From Guillardia theta CCMP2712 (lineage: Eukaryota; Cryptophyceae; Pyrenomonadales; Geminigeraceae), in NCBI RefSeq assembly GCF_000315625.1, contig NW_005434650.1, forward strand, positions 462,005-526,004: a stretch of DNA of 64,000 nucleotides, read 5' to 3'. A program made the position numbers and the translations under genes. Numbering within the stretch: the first letter of the stretch is position 1; each line of letters starts with the position of its first letter. A model generated the notes under the pieces. It was given only the letters and a program-made list of their open reading frames with translations. It was not told where the DNA came from and searched no databases. Positions 18,338-29,628 of this stretch are shown here, in pieces.

Positions 18338-21335
18338 CTATTCTTCGTCCTCACTACTCGCCTCGCTCGAGGCTAGCGAGTCAACCTCAATATCATCGTC
18401 TGAGTCGAATTGAATGAACGAGGAGGCGCCTTCGAAACCGATTCCGTGCTCGTGCTCGTGCTCGTGCTCCTCAGCATGCACATCTCGACAGAGCAAGGCG
18501 TCTATGGCTGCAAGCATCAAGGCAAGTCAGTTACAAGAGGACGACCTATCCTCTCCCTCCCCCTCCCTCTACCCCCACATCCCTTCACTCCTCTCCCTGC
18601 TTGAGTGCCCCACACCTTCCAGCTGCAACCCAGCTGAGTTGCCGACTTGAAAATCACTTGAGATCTCAGCTTCCTGCTCAGCCTGCAGGTCCAACGTCAG
18701 CGGCGACGCAGCGAGCAAGGATCATCTGCTCACAAGCGCGAGACACTGAGAGTCGTCGGGGTCCTCCCGTGCTTCAGGAGCACGTCGATCGCCATACAGG
18801 ACCCCTCGCTCTGGCTCCATCCCCAACTTCATAAGCTCCTTGCAAGCTGCCCTCCTCTCCTCGCTTCTAGTCTCCAACGAGATCTCGCGGGTTGCCATGA
18901 CGCTCATCTCGTCGCTGGTGCTGGTACTGTCCAAGTTCTCCCCGGCAAGACTGACTTTCTCGGCTTGAGAAGGGGCGAACATGTCAGGGAGAGCAGAGAC
19001 ATGCGAGAGGAAAAGATCTAACGACTGCATCTCAGCAGCCCTCCTCTCCTTCTCTTCAGTCTGCTTCCTGACGAGCAGGTCAACCTCGTCCAGTGCCTCC
19101 ATGAGGCGATTGTTCTGCCGCAGCTGTTAGCAAGAGAGCGATGGGGAAGGGAGACAGGAGAGGCGATAGAAGTGACACAGGAGAGGCGATGGAAGTGACA
19201 CAGGAGAGGCGATGGGAGGGTGAGAGAGGGGGAAGTTCGATGGAAGGAGAAGGCGAGAATCGACATGGGGGACCGTTGAGTCCTTTTTACATTACCTCTC
19301 TGCGCTTCGAGTCAAGATCCAATCTCAACGTATTGACTTGCAACTTGAGGGATTCGATCTCCTCGACATGTTGCGCAATCTTCGCCTTCAGATCTTCACG
19401 CTCTTCAAGCCCTTCGACTTCTCCCGGAGCTCCTAGTTCTCCCCCAGCAAAAGGATTTCGATCCATACACGCATCTCTGATATGGAAGTTCGAGTCTGTC
19501 CCATCCTCTGTCTGCAAATCTCTATCACGATATTCCTGCCTGTGGGTCTGAGTCTGTGCTTGACCAACTTCTTTCTCCTCTGTCTGCGAATAGCTTTCAC
19601 AACCAGACTCGCACGTCAGAGTTTGAATGCAGGCCTCATTGCATGTCAAGACTTGTTCTGTCTGAGTACCATATTCCTGGATTTCGCACAGGGCTTGTTG
19701 TTTTCGCTGCAGACTGTTCAATCGCTGTATTGTCTCCACATACTCTTGCTCCCTATTGTTGAGTTGAACCTGCAGTTGCTCGTTGATCGAACGAGCTTCC
19801 CTTTCCTCCCTCCGAATCATCTCCACATCTCTCTGGAGAGACTCGTTCTCCCGCTGTTTCATCTCCATCTCGTAGCTCAGAGTCGATATCTCTGCTCGCA
19901 GTCGATCGCATTCGAGATCCTTCACCTTCATCTCCTCCGACTCTCTCTGATAGCACTCGAGGTAGACCAGCTTCTGCTTGCTCTCCTCCGCCAGCCTCTC
20001 CTGCAGCACCTGCCTGTCAAAAAAAGCAGGACTCTGATGAGGGCGAAGACCTCAAGCTCGGTGGATCCCCGTTGGCTGTCGAGCTCTTTCTTAACTTGAT
20101 CCTTGATTTCCTTGAGTTCATCACCGGCTTGCAAAAGGGCTTGCTTCAACTGCTCCCGCTCTGCCTCGTGCGAGGTCCTCTGCTCGCTGCTCAGCTTCTG
20201 TTCCGCCTGTGACAGTTGACTCAGTCATCGTGCCGTGAGTCACAGCAAGAGCGAGGACCTCAATCATCAGGTTCGCTCTCTCCAGCCGCTCTTCCAGCTC
20301 GATCTTCTCGTGCTCGATCCTCAGCATCTCTGCCTGGATCGCCTCGTGCTCATGATCGAACTCCCTGCGCATTCTTTCCTTCATCGATCTCACTTCCTCC
20401 TGCAACTGTGCAGCTCCAATCACAATGCGCAAAGCAACCAACACCAGAGTCAGCAGGTACAACTCAGGTGCTATACCTTCTTCATCTTCATCGTCAGCAT
20501 CTCTCGGAGGTACTCGGATTCTCCGAGTCTTTCTTCAGCACACTCGGCTCGCTCTTTCTCCGCCATTACCTTCCTGCTGAGATTCTGCACACAAGGTCAG
20601 CTCACAGAGACGGCTGTGTGCACAGACCTCGATCTCCCTCCTGCATTGCTTCAGCTCTCGTCGCACGTGCAGGGCATCCAGCGGATCGCCTTCCTGACGG
20701 GACTTGAGCGAGTCGATCTCCTTCTCCCTCTCGATGATCTTGTTGCAGACGCCGTCAGCGATGGCGAAGATGAAGAGACCGAGTACCATCATTTTCAGCT
20801 CCTCCGCAATCATGACGCTCTTCTCTGCTTCTAGCTTCCACCTGTTTACTTCATCGTGCTTTGCTCGGGCTTCTTGTCTGGAAGAAGAGGAGCTACATCT
20901 TGAATCCTCACAGTCCGACATGTCCTCTTGATCGCTGCCCCATGCTCCAACCCTTGTCTTTACACTCATCTTCCTCCAAAGCATTTTGTCCTTGTGACCG
21001 CCTTGCTTGACGGATTCCTACTCACCTCAATGATCAACTGCGTTCAATCATTCGGAACTCACCTCGAATGATCCTGCACCTTCGCCAAAGCTCTTCCTTG
21101 ATCGACTGCGGTCGTCGGGAGCTAAGATCCTCTTCCGATTAGATATGCTTTTGTACATTGCCTGCATTTGAGCCAAATAAACACACATCATAAATACGAA
21201 GAGCTTCAGCTTGTCCTGATTGATATCTTCGCTCAATCTACGTGTCCTTCTGACCTTAATTCTCCTCTGTGACTCATGTGCTTCCGAAAATGATATCGGT
21301 CTGAGCCTTTCCCCAATATTCTGCCCTCGCGACAT
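18338..21335 (-). CDS. Coiled-coil protein with two hydrophobic segments (800 aa), unknown function
   Basis: Nine phase-consistent exons are seen: 21063-21335, 20628-21005, 20477-20584, 20259-20405, 20051-20206, 19296-20009, 18734-19123, 18616-18682 and 18338-18507. All but two introns are 41-71 bp. The protein begins MSRGQNIGERLRP. It has two hydrophobic stretches in the first third (LKLFVFMMCVYLAQMQ and LKMMVLGLFIFAIADGV), then about 350 residues of heptad-rich coiled coil. A cluster of TQTE/SQTE/TQTH motifs lies in exon 6. The tail is acidic with four EH repeats and ends SSEDEE. Most exons start in phase 0, so coiled-coil blocks could be skipped without a frameshift. A membrane-attached tether or scaffold is possible, but no family is recognised. 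It converges on the cyclin gene with 229 bp between stops. Confidence 0.8.
19140..19215. repeat. 23-bp minisatellite inside an intron
   Basis: About three copies of a 23-bp unit containing GGAGAGGCGAT lie inside the 172-bp intron 19124-19295 of the coiled-coil gene. They account for the unusual length of this intron. Confidence 0.85.
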
Positions 21336-22995
21336 TGTATCCAAGTGCGTCAACCTTCCTCTTTCCCGAATCTTTATCAATCTTTCTTTCTACTAGTTTG
21401 CAACCTCCTCTATCCATCCTAATTTCTACTTGTTTACCATCCTCTCCGTTTCCTCTGTCTGCATCTGCATCCTTGTCTGCATCCTTGTCTGCATCCTTGT
21501 CTGCATCCTTGTCTGCATCCTTGTCTGCATCCTTGTCTGCATCCTTGTCTGCATCCTTGCCTGTCTGCCGCCTCTACCATGGACGGGCCCCATGGCGCGA
21601 AAACCCGGTGGAACCATATCCCCCCTCTTCCCCTCGCTGGACAGGCAGACTCTGAGGCAGCCAGGCAGCTGAGGCAGACTGATCAGCAAGGCATCCAGGG
21701 CCTCATCCCCCAACTGATCCATAAATCATCACCCTCATTTCATGCAACTCTCGATACTGCCCTCACCCCCACAAATCCATAACCCACCCCCATCTTCCTG
21801 TTCCAACACCAAGTTTTTCACTACCCTTACCCCCTCTTTTGATACCCCCACCCCTTGGGATTGTTTTCCCACCAACGTGCTTGCCTCTTGAAAAATTAAA
21901 CGGCAAGAGGTAGGGTCCTTGAATGTCACAAGTACCCGGGTCCTTGACTATATTGCATTGGGGGATTACGGGGTACTTGCTGGTGAATTCTATGGGTGGG
22001 GCTCTCGAGCAGCAGTCTTCATTTACCGGTGTATTATCCTGGATATTTGGTGGTAGGGGTAGTTTCGAAGGGGGTTCTGAATGACTTTTTCCGCTCGGGG
22101 GTGGGTAGAAAATGGGGAGCAGACAGGTGACCCATAGTCATTAGGGTGGGGTAGTGAAATATACCCCATGATAGACTGAAATCGCTACGGAAGAATGGGG
22201 TACTGGACAAAAGGAATGGGGTGGTAAATTCTTGACGGGATGTATGAGTGGTCATTGGACATTTTTGTTTTTTCCATCACGCTGTGGGGAGGGGGTGCCA
22301 TAGCCATTCGAGCTGGGGTGGGGGTACGGACTGTGTTAGTACGGGGACACACAGCAAGAGGTTCGCAGGGGGAAGAGCAGGGGGAAGAGCAGGAGGAGGA
22401 AGGGAGGATAATGATCTCCAGGGTAAGGATGAGGACGGTGATGATGGTGAGGATGAGAAGATGGTTGGAGATTACGTCGTGGCAGACGATCAGTTACAAC
22501 AAACGACAACAGCCTATCGAATCAGGAGCGCAGGAGGATGAGGTCGAGTGAAAGCAGGCGTGGAATGAGAGGATCCCAGTGAAGTGATAACATCAAGGAG
22601 GGCTGTGTGTTGAAGGACGGGACTTTGTTAGAAGATAACTTCAGAGTAGTCTATTACAGCTTTTCAAGAGTCGAAGTGGCAGGGTTTAAGAGTTTGAAAT
22701 ACCCTTGGAAGATTGTTCTTGCAGTTGTTGTAGAATGCCCAATCAAGGCCAGTTTTGAGGTTTTCTTACGAGATAATCGAGTTATGGTTGCAATTGTAAC
22801 CATGTGATGTACCGTTGCGACAAGACCGAAATTCTTCAGTTCTTTTTCTTCAGTTGTTTTCACGTGTGATGTGATCCTAGAGTGCCCGATGTCGCCTTTC
22901 ATTGCTGAACCATGATTCATGACAGATTTCAAGTAATTCCCTGCTCTGAAGCTAGGCTCCATGACATAACCTCCTCCTGAACCTCTTGGTTCTCC
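21336..22995. other. Divergent intergenic region with a 12-bp minisatellite and a G-rich island
   Basis: The interval separates the starts of the coiled-coil gene (-) and the transporter gene (+). A 12-bp unit (CTTGTCTGCATC) is repeated about nine times at 21453-21562. A G/T-rich island with GGGTAC and GGGGTA motifs covers about 21890-22350. A minus-strand ORF at 22654-23019 overlaps the transporter start and has no splice or family support. Confidence 0.6.
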
Positions 22996-24584
22996 ATGCA
23001 CCCCACCCCCAGCATGCAAACAGAGTTTTCCATCTTTCCTTCACATCCAGCGGGAGAGGAGGGGATAACAGACAGGAAACACCACAAGTCGATTTTCAAG
23101 ATCGAGATCGATGTCGAGGACAACCGTCACAGGCTTATCGATTCTTCTCAAGAGAAGACCTCCTCTTCCTCCTCCTATTCCTCAGCCCCCCACCCTCCTT
23201 CCTCCCGCCCACCACATGCGCAAGATGCCCGATGGGCGGCCAGGGTCGTTGCATTCCAGAACGGAGCGTGCAAGGTCATATGGAACAAGTACTCCATCAT
23301 CTGGCTCATGTCCACGGGCATCAGTCCCGTTCACATCGGCATGTTGAAGTCCGTCGGCCACCTCGTCAAGGCCTGTGCGCAGCCGCTCTGGGCGGTTATT
23401 GCTGATCGTCAGAGCACACTAGGTGAGGTCCCTGTGGTGCCCTGAACTGTCTTGCTGACGTCACGGTGGTAGATCGAGAGAACCAGCTCTTCTCGTTCTC
23501 CTCCCTCGCGCTGATCGCGTCCATCTTCTCAATGGAGATCTACAGGAGGTGCGTACAGTCGGACCTTTACGTGCTGTTCATGGCGCGGATCGCACTGGCT
23601 TCGCTCTCAGCGGGGCTTTCGTTGGTGGATGTAATCATAGCGGACCTTTCCTCCAGGAGCAGGGAGGGATACGGCAAGAATAGGATGTTCTACTCTGTGT
23701 CTTGGTGTGGGCTATCTCTCCTGGGAGGAGTGCTCATCGACAAGTTTGGGATCGGCGTGATCTTCCTGTGCACATACGTGTTCAGAGCCTGCCTGACGAT
23801 GACTCTCTGCTACCTGCAGTACACGATGCCATCGCCCCATGACGGTTCAGAGCTCGAGGCCCTCGACAAGGAGTCCGGGGGAGGGGACGGAAGTGACGCT
23901 GGAGGGGCGACGGGCGATAGGGCGGCAGTGGTGGGGTATCGAGAACTCCTGCAGGAGAGGGTCGTCAGGGATCTTCTCCTCTCCAACTTCATCTACGGGT
24001 TCGTCTACGTGGTCCCGACAACCATCACAGTGATGCAGCTGGAGGACCAGTTCGAGACCGGGAGGACTTTCATCGGGGCCGTGGGCGGGGTGATCATCTT
24101 CGGCACGCTGCCAGCGTTCTGGTTCAGCAAGAGTATCCTGGACAAGGTCGGGCTGATGGAAACTCAGAACTGGACCATGCTCCTGTTCGCGGTCGTGCTG
24201 TTCCTCTACTCGTTCGTCACGCAGCAGACGGTCTACGCCTTCCTCGTCCTCTCAGCTGTCAAAGGGGCACTGTTCGCACTCTTCACCACCGCAAGCGTGG
24301 AGTCTGCCACTGTGAACGTGGACTCGCGCTTCTTCGTGGTGACTCAATCTGCCATCAGCTGGTGCCACTACACCTTCGGCGCGGGTATCGGAAACATTTT
24401 CTGGGCCTTCATCTACCAGAAGCTGGGTTCCACTGCCGTCTACCAGTTTGCCTCGATATTCATGCTCGTCACCTACATCCTGTTCACCGAGACCTCGAGG
24501 GTGGCGAAGGCCCTGAGCATGAGCGTTATCCTCGTCGCTGTCCTGGTGGGTTGGAAGTTTATCGGTGAATTTCTGGAGGACTGA
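22996..24584 (+). CDS. Major facilitator superfamily transporter, MFS_1-like/MFSD6-like (512 aa)
   Basis: This is a polytopic membrane transporter; the substrate cannot be told. Two exons, 22996-23422 and 23473-24584, are joined by a 50-bp intron in phase 1. An N-terminal soluble region of about 90 residues ends in a Ser/Pro-rich run. Then come ISPVHIGMLKSVGHLVKACAQ and PLWAVIADRQ, which match the first loop of the family (P-x-x-G, then a DR motif). About ten hydrophobic helices follow, with a charged Gly/Asp-rich cytoplasmic loop (SGGGDGSDAGG) in the middle. Glu, Asn and His residues occur inside some helices. The start is the first in-frame ATG; the next Met is six codons on. The gene converges on RPB7 with 106 bp between stops. 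Confidence 0.85.
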
Positions 24585-24690
24585 TGAAGTTTTTCTGCCG
24601 TAACCCTGAGATTCTCTGGGCATGAACTTTGAACTTGCTGTTTATAACTTTTGAAAATTGAGATACTCCCTCTGTCGCTGCCCCCTCCCC

Positions 24691-25515
24691 TTAGTCGATC
24701 GGGCCCAGGTAGTCGTCCAGGATTGTCCCTACTGCACTCTGCAAGTACGTCACTGGGTGCTACACCCCCATCCCTCCCCCAGTCTTCCCCTGCCCTTCTC
24801 GAAGCACAGTGGACTTACACATTGGGAGATGTCGTTTTGAATTCTCGTTCCCAGTATGCGCAACCGGAGGTGGGTCTTGTCTCCGATCACTATTCGCTCA
24901 TCTCGTGACATCCAACACCTGAGCAGCAGCAGCAGCATCACTGGCCGGCAACTCGAGGCGGGTACGCACGGAGGAGTGTTGTCGCCGCGCCATTCCAACC
25001 CATTGTTATCATCCGCCAGGTTTGCTTTTGCGATGAAGACCTTCAAACAGCCTCATGAAATCATCTCTTCTCATGTTGTCTCACCTGCAAAGGGCCGCAC
25101 TGCACAAACAGACCCTGGGCGGCCGAGCTCTTCACCACTCCATTGAGCACCTCTCCTCTATCAACGCCAAGTCAAGAAGAAGGTCACTCGAGAGGTAGAC
25201 GAATACTTGAAGGGCTTGAAGACAATCGCGTCATAAGGGACCGTGAAGACAGCCGTTCCTCCCGGATGCATACCCGTGGGCATGATCTTGCCTTCCAGGT
25301 TGTCTACGTCAATGTTGAAGACCTTCAAGACGATGCCATATCGCTCGCTGCAAGAGTTCTCAACCTTGAGACAGACCGTCAGGGGCAGGTGGAGCAAGCA
25401 AGACAAGATCGACCTCATCCTGTAGCCTCTGCTTGATCACGACCGCAAGGCTGGGCCCATAATACTTTGGCTCTATCTGGAGGTTCTTCGACAGCCTCTT
25501 CACGTGAAAGAACAT
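24691..25515 (-). CDS. RPB7: RNA polymerase II subunit RPB7 (183 aa)
   Basis: RPB7 forms the stalk of RNA polymerase II with RPB4 and binds the emerging RNA. Six small exons join in phase: 25414-25515, 25207-25364, 25085-25157, 24970-25040, 24819-24918 and 24691-24738. The introns are 49, 49, 44, 51 and 80 bp. The start MFFHVKRLSKNLQIEPKYYG matches the family N-terminus. Further landmarks are VIKQRLQDEVE, YDAIVFKPFKGEV, QGLFVQCGPL, the RILGTRIQNDI segment of the OB fold and the terminal LDDYLG. Length is close to the usual 171-176 residues. The exon structure was fixed by matching each boundary to the family. The Pol II assignment over Pol III/archaeal homologues rests on overall match and length. 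Confidence 0.93.
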
Positions 25516-25705
25516 GACGTCCTTCTCCTTCCGCACGGAGAGGACTTGAAGAGTCTGTACCACTCACCACTTCTTTCTCAGAGAACCTGGTGACTTGTCA
25601 ATCATTGCAAACGAGCTCACGGCAATGCGCTTGCAGTCCAAACGGTTCGTGCAAATAGATGCTGGGTCTACTTGAATGACTCGATGCCTCTGTTTCTGTT
25701 TCTGC

Positions 25706-25800
25706 CATAAATCCTTCCTCACATAAATCCTTCCTCACATAAATCCTTCCTCACATAAATCCTTCCTCACATAAATCCTTCCTCACATAAATCCTTCCTC
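25706..25800. repeat. 16-bp minisatellite
   Basis: Six nearly perfect head-to-tail copies of ATAAATCCTTCCTCAC lie upstream of RPB7 on its 5' side. Confidence 0.93.
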
Positions 25801-26606
25801 ATCCCCGTCTGACTTCTCTCTCTCTCTCTAAACAACATTCTGTAAGTCCTTACAAATCTCCTCAGCTTATAAACCTGCCCAAGACAAGCTACAGCTTCAT
25901 CTGCTTTGCCTTCGATGTTCCCTCCATCATGTTCAACATTCCACTTTGCAGGTCTTCATACTCAAATTTCTCTCTCCATCACAATTTCCTTTGGCTTCTT
26001 TGGCTTCATCCGCAACTTACTGCTCTCCCGAGCATACTGAAAAATGAAAGCACTTCACTTGTAGTATTTCTATCTATACACAAATCAATCAACCATGTAA
26101 CATTCCTGCTCCTGCACTCCATTTGCCTACATCCATCCTTCCCCATCAGTTCCTCCTTCTCCTCTCCCTGTGTCATCATCATTTTCATACTCCTGCTGCA
26201 TGTCCTCCTCCTCACAGTGCTGCCGCTGCTGCCCCGCCCGCTCCTCCTCGTGCCTGCCCATACTCAAAATCCGCGCTCTTCCATAATTCTTACCACCCCA
26301 CCCCTGACCCCCATTATCACCCCTTTAGACTATGAGAAATAGGGGGGGTGTAGGAACACAACGTACCCCCAATTGTAACCCCCCCCCCCACCCCCCCATC
26401 AACTGTCCCCACCCGCCTCAGAAAGCACCCAAGGATTTGTGGGTGGTATCTACATACCGGTACTTGAAAGGTAAATTGGTGGGGTATTTTAGTACAATGG
26501 AAGGTGAAAAAACGGGGGTGGGGGTGATCTAGAGCGAAAAGTCACAGACATGCTGCTGTATGTGTTTCCACAGGTGAGGAGGAGGAGGAGGAGGAGGAGG
26601 AGCAGG

Positions 26607-26637
<31 letters not shown>

Positions 26638-27180
26638 TGATCATGAGCAGGAGCAGGAGGAGATGCTACACTGGGAATGAGGATGAAAGAGGAATATGAG
26701 GGGTGAGACTGAGAGGATGTTGAGAACAAAAAGAACGAACACATAGGTCAGGAGGGATGATATGGAGCTGTAAGATTTGAGAATGCATGGGCAGGAAGAG
26801 GATAAGACGAGTTAAAGGGTGCCTTGAGGATGCGAAAGTGCTCAACAGATCCAAAGAAGGTCTTGCATGACAGGAGATTGGTATAGCAACCGCCATCTCT
26901 TTTGAAAGGCAGCAGCCACAAATAGTGAAGCGGTGGGATGCACTTTGCAGATATGGTGGTAGGCAAGAGATTGAAATTGAAACGGTTTCTCAAGGGGAGC
27001 AAAGCAGCAAACCAAGGAGCTCATGAAGAATAGATTGCAAGAGCACTCTATTTACTCTGGACTTTGTGCTGTTTTTTGTGCTATTGTTTCATTATCCAGA
27101 TGTTCATTCAGAAGATGATTCAGAGCCAATCATTGAGAGAGCGAGTTTGGATTTGATCCACTGACATCTCCTGCCTCTCC
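25801..27180. other. Gene-poor region with a GGGTAC island
   Basis: No supported gene is seen. A G-rich/C-rich island with GTACCCCC, GGTACTT and GGGGTATTT motifs covers about 26330-26525. A (GGA)n/(GGAGCA)n tract follows at about 26575-26660. The short ORFs show no splice or family support. Confidence 0.5.
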
Positions 27181-27211
27181 TACACCCTGACTGTCATTCG
27201 TTACTTTGCAG

Positions 27212-27426
27212 AATGTCACGATGCTCAACAAGTGTGTAGTCGATGGCGTTGGCGTAGACAACAACCCATCCTGTAGAATGTGGGGATGGTAAGACACTCC
27301 TGTTGTTCCCTCAGTTCAACTGTTCATCACTCTTCTCCCCTAAGCAGGTACTGGGATGGACCTAGTCCTCAGACACCCCAATACGGCGATTTCGTGTCCA
27401 GCTGGAATTACCTCGACGCTCCATGA
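27212..27426 (+). CDS. Possible terminal exons of an unknown gene or relic
   Basis: A strong acceptor (pyrimidine tract ending TTTGCAG) precedes 27212-27288. A GT donor and a CAG acceptor join it in phase to 27348-27426, which ends in TGA. The peptide contains CRMWGWYWDGPSPQ and ends FVSSWNYLDAP. No upstream coding exon could be found, so this is either the 3' end of a gene with a distant 5' part or a decayed copy. An ATG at 27221 would make it a stand-alone protein of about 48 residues. Confidence 0.3.
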
Positions 27427-27532
27427 ACGCCTTGTACTGTAAATACTGAAGTTGCGACTGCAGCCTGATTGAATCAACTACTCGAATGGAATCGCTGGCC
27501 TCTTGCATTTCAACTTCCAACCCTCGGATACT

Positions 27533-28054
27533 TCACGCCCTGCAAGTTGACCCATCCTCGGATACTTAACGCCCTGCATGTTGACCCATCCTCGTTCGAT
27601 CCCATCCAAGTCTCTCGTTTTAGTTGAGCAGTGAGGGATTTCATCCTTATACTCTCACGAGCATCACCTCAGTCCTCCAAGCTGAGTCCAGATTGGCAAC
27701 GAGAGCTTTCGTTCTCTCATGTCGCCTCGTAAAGGACTAGAGAAGCGCTGCTATCTAGATGTTCGATGGCGTCGAAGCACGGTTGTGACTGACCAACAGA
27801 TTGCATGATACAAGTCCTTTCTTCATCAACTTGTTTCCTCATCATGACATATTCTTGTCAATGGTCTCGGGATGTGTCCACTTGGCTCACACAATGCCCC
27901 TCTCCTCTACTTCTGTCTGCTCCCCTCCCCTCCCTCCTTCTCCTCTCCTATCCCATTCTCTCCTCCACGGCCATGTCCACTGATCCCTGCACTGCTCACC
28001 TTGAATGTCACAATGTCACTGACTGGTGGGAGCATTGGATTCCATGGGAGGCGT
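27533..28054. repeat. Dispersed repeat copy A (about 520 bp)
   Basis: The segment is repeated in inverted orientation at 45071-45595 with only scattered differences. Its left end holds a short internal tandem of GTTGACCCATCCTCG units. I see no terminal inverted repeats and no convincing ORF. See the matching copy for comparison. Confidence 0.88.
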
Positions 28055-28259
28055 AAGATTCCAGCAAGAATCTTTCGGATAAGATCGGGTCTGCATCCTG
28101 AGGTAAATGAAGAGAAGATTTCGCAAATTGTGTCTGTAAGGTGTGAGATTGCAATTGGCACATCATTGTTCCTGTCTACTCTCGAATGTTGATATCTTGC
28201 AGAACTACATGGTAGCATGTCAGTATTTTGTTAAACACCTAATGCACTAAGCTCGCTGA

Positions 28260-28834
28260 TTATCTAGAGTGATATTCTTGTATATCTTGTTGTAATTGAT
28301 CAACAGTATCATTATCAGAGGTAGCCCAACATGCAATACGCTCATACAGTGACCTGTGCTTTTTCTGATAATTATTTACTTGATTTCGAAGTCTTTCCAT
28401 CTCCATGTGCAACTGGAGCTCATCATGATGCCATTTCCCCTGATCTCCTTGTTGAAACAAGGTGAAGAAACGAAAAAATCATTCTCGAAGTTCTCTGCTG
28501 TCTGTCCCAAGAGGTTGCCTAGCACTATCAACCTGTCTCGTACTTGAGAGAAGGTGATTAGTTGAAGGCTTAGTTTCAAATCCTTGGCAGCAACTTGAAG
28601 CAACATATCATTCGTGTTGTTGATCTCTACATTTGCTTGCCCATAATTTTGCAGGAAATGCAACAACTTCAAAAAAATTGCATCAGTGAGACTTGAACGA
28701 TTTTCTAAATCTGTCAAGTTGGAGTCAAAGAGAGCTTGTCGACAACGTGAACACCCTCTGATACCGTTCTCGGGATTTTTTGGATGCTGTTGGAACTGTG
28801 CCTCGTGTTGCACATAGGGCAATCCTCTCGGCAT
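28260..28834 (-). CDS. Putative small coiled-coil protein (156 aa)
   Basis: Two exons, 28544-28834 and 28260-28439, join in phase 0 across a 104-bp GT-AG intron. The protein starts MPRGLPYVQHEAQFQQ, has a GCSRCRQ motif near residue 35, and ends in a charged coiled coil with MERLRNQVNNYQKKH. An overlapping upstream frame contains CREDCPMCNTRH, which looks like the last half of a RING finger. A longer gene that starts upstream and combines a RING-like motif with a coiled coil is possible. No family is assigned. Confidence 0.42.
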
Positions 28835-28984
28835 GCTCTTATCTTCTTCATGGTGAGGATGCAGAACATGTTACCCACTAGTATGTTGATTGTGTTTCTC
28901 CCCATGGTGCGTCATAGATCTTGCGTTCTTGCCTTCTATCCGCTGCATGGCCACCAACTGCGATGTGCATCGTAGTCGGACGGA

Positions 28985-29320
28985 GGGTATTTTTAACTAA
29001 ATATTTGTACCAATTCAGGTCTGGGTGAAATGGTTGGCCCGCAGATCAGATGGAAATTATTCTTTTTTTTGGGCCGAATCAGTACTGTTTTTTTTAATGA
29101 CCATGTGTAAAACGTAGGGTCCTCCGGCAGGTCGACGACAATTTGGGTGGGTACGGGTACCGATGTAGACAGGTTGTAGGACTTAGTAGGGTAGGTACTT
29201 TCAAAAAGTGGGTAGGGGTACAAAAGTACCCGTAACTTTGACCACAAATTTCGGAGAATGAACAGGATAGGGTACAACATATCAGGGTACTTTTGTCAAA
29301 GTTATTGAGTACGGGGTCAC
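28985..29320. repeat. GGGTAC-rich island
   Basis: The segment contains many GGGTAC, GGTACTTT and GTACCCG motifs in both orientations, for example around 29145-29160, 29195-29235 and 29270-29295. Similar islands occur near 16.3, 22.0, 26.4 and 56.5 kb. No coding potential is seen. Confidence 0.6.
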
Positions 29321-29628
29321 ACGTCTGTTGGTTGTCTAATTGAGGGGTGGGTGACCATTCACAAGGTTCTCAATCAGTAAAAGAATGACGGCATCGGGAT
29401 GGCCAGGGGGGCGATGGTGAAAGCGCAGAGGGGGAGAAGTGCGAGCATGACGGTGAACATGGAGAGTGAGAGCATGGTTCAACACTGAGACATCCATCTT
29501 GGCTCTCCTCTCCCGGCACAGTCCTTGTGCTCGTTGCGGTAAGGGACGAGAGAAGGTTGTGCGACTTGGAGTGAACGGAAGTCTCAATCGAAGTGAACGA
29601 GCAACCTCAGAGCGAATGTCACGACAGT

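Noticed and set aside
22654-23019. Minus-strand ORF of 121 codons before the transporter
   Set aside because: It overlaps the transporter's first exon, has no splice extension and no recognisable family.
25706-25800. Six regular 16-bp repeats considered as a CRISPR array
   Set aside because: Repeats are directly adjacent with no spacers, and the DNA is eukaryotic; this is a minisatellite.
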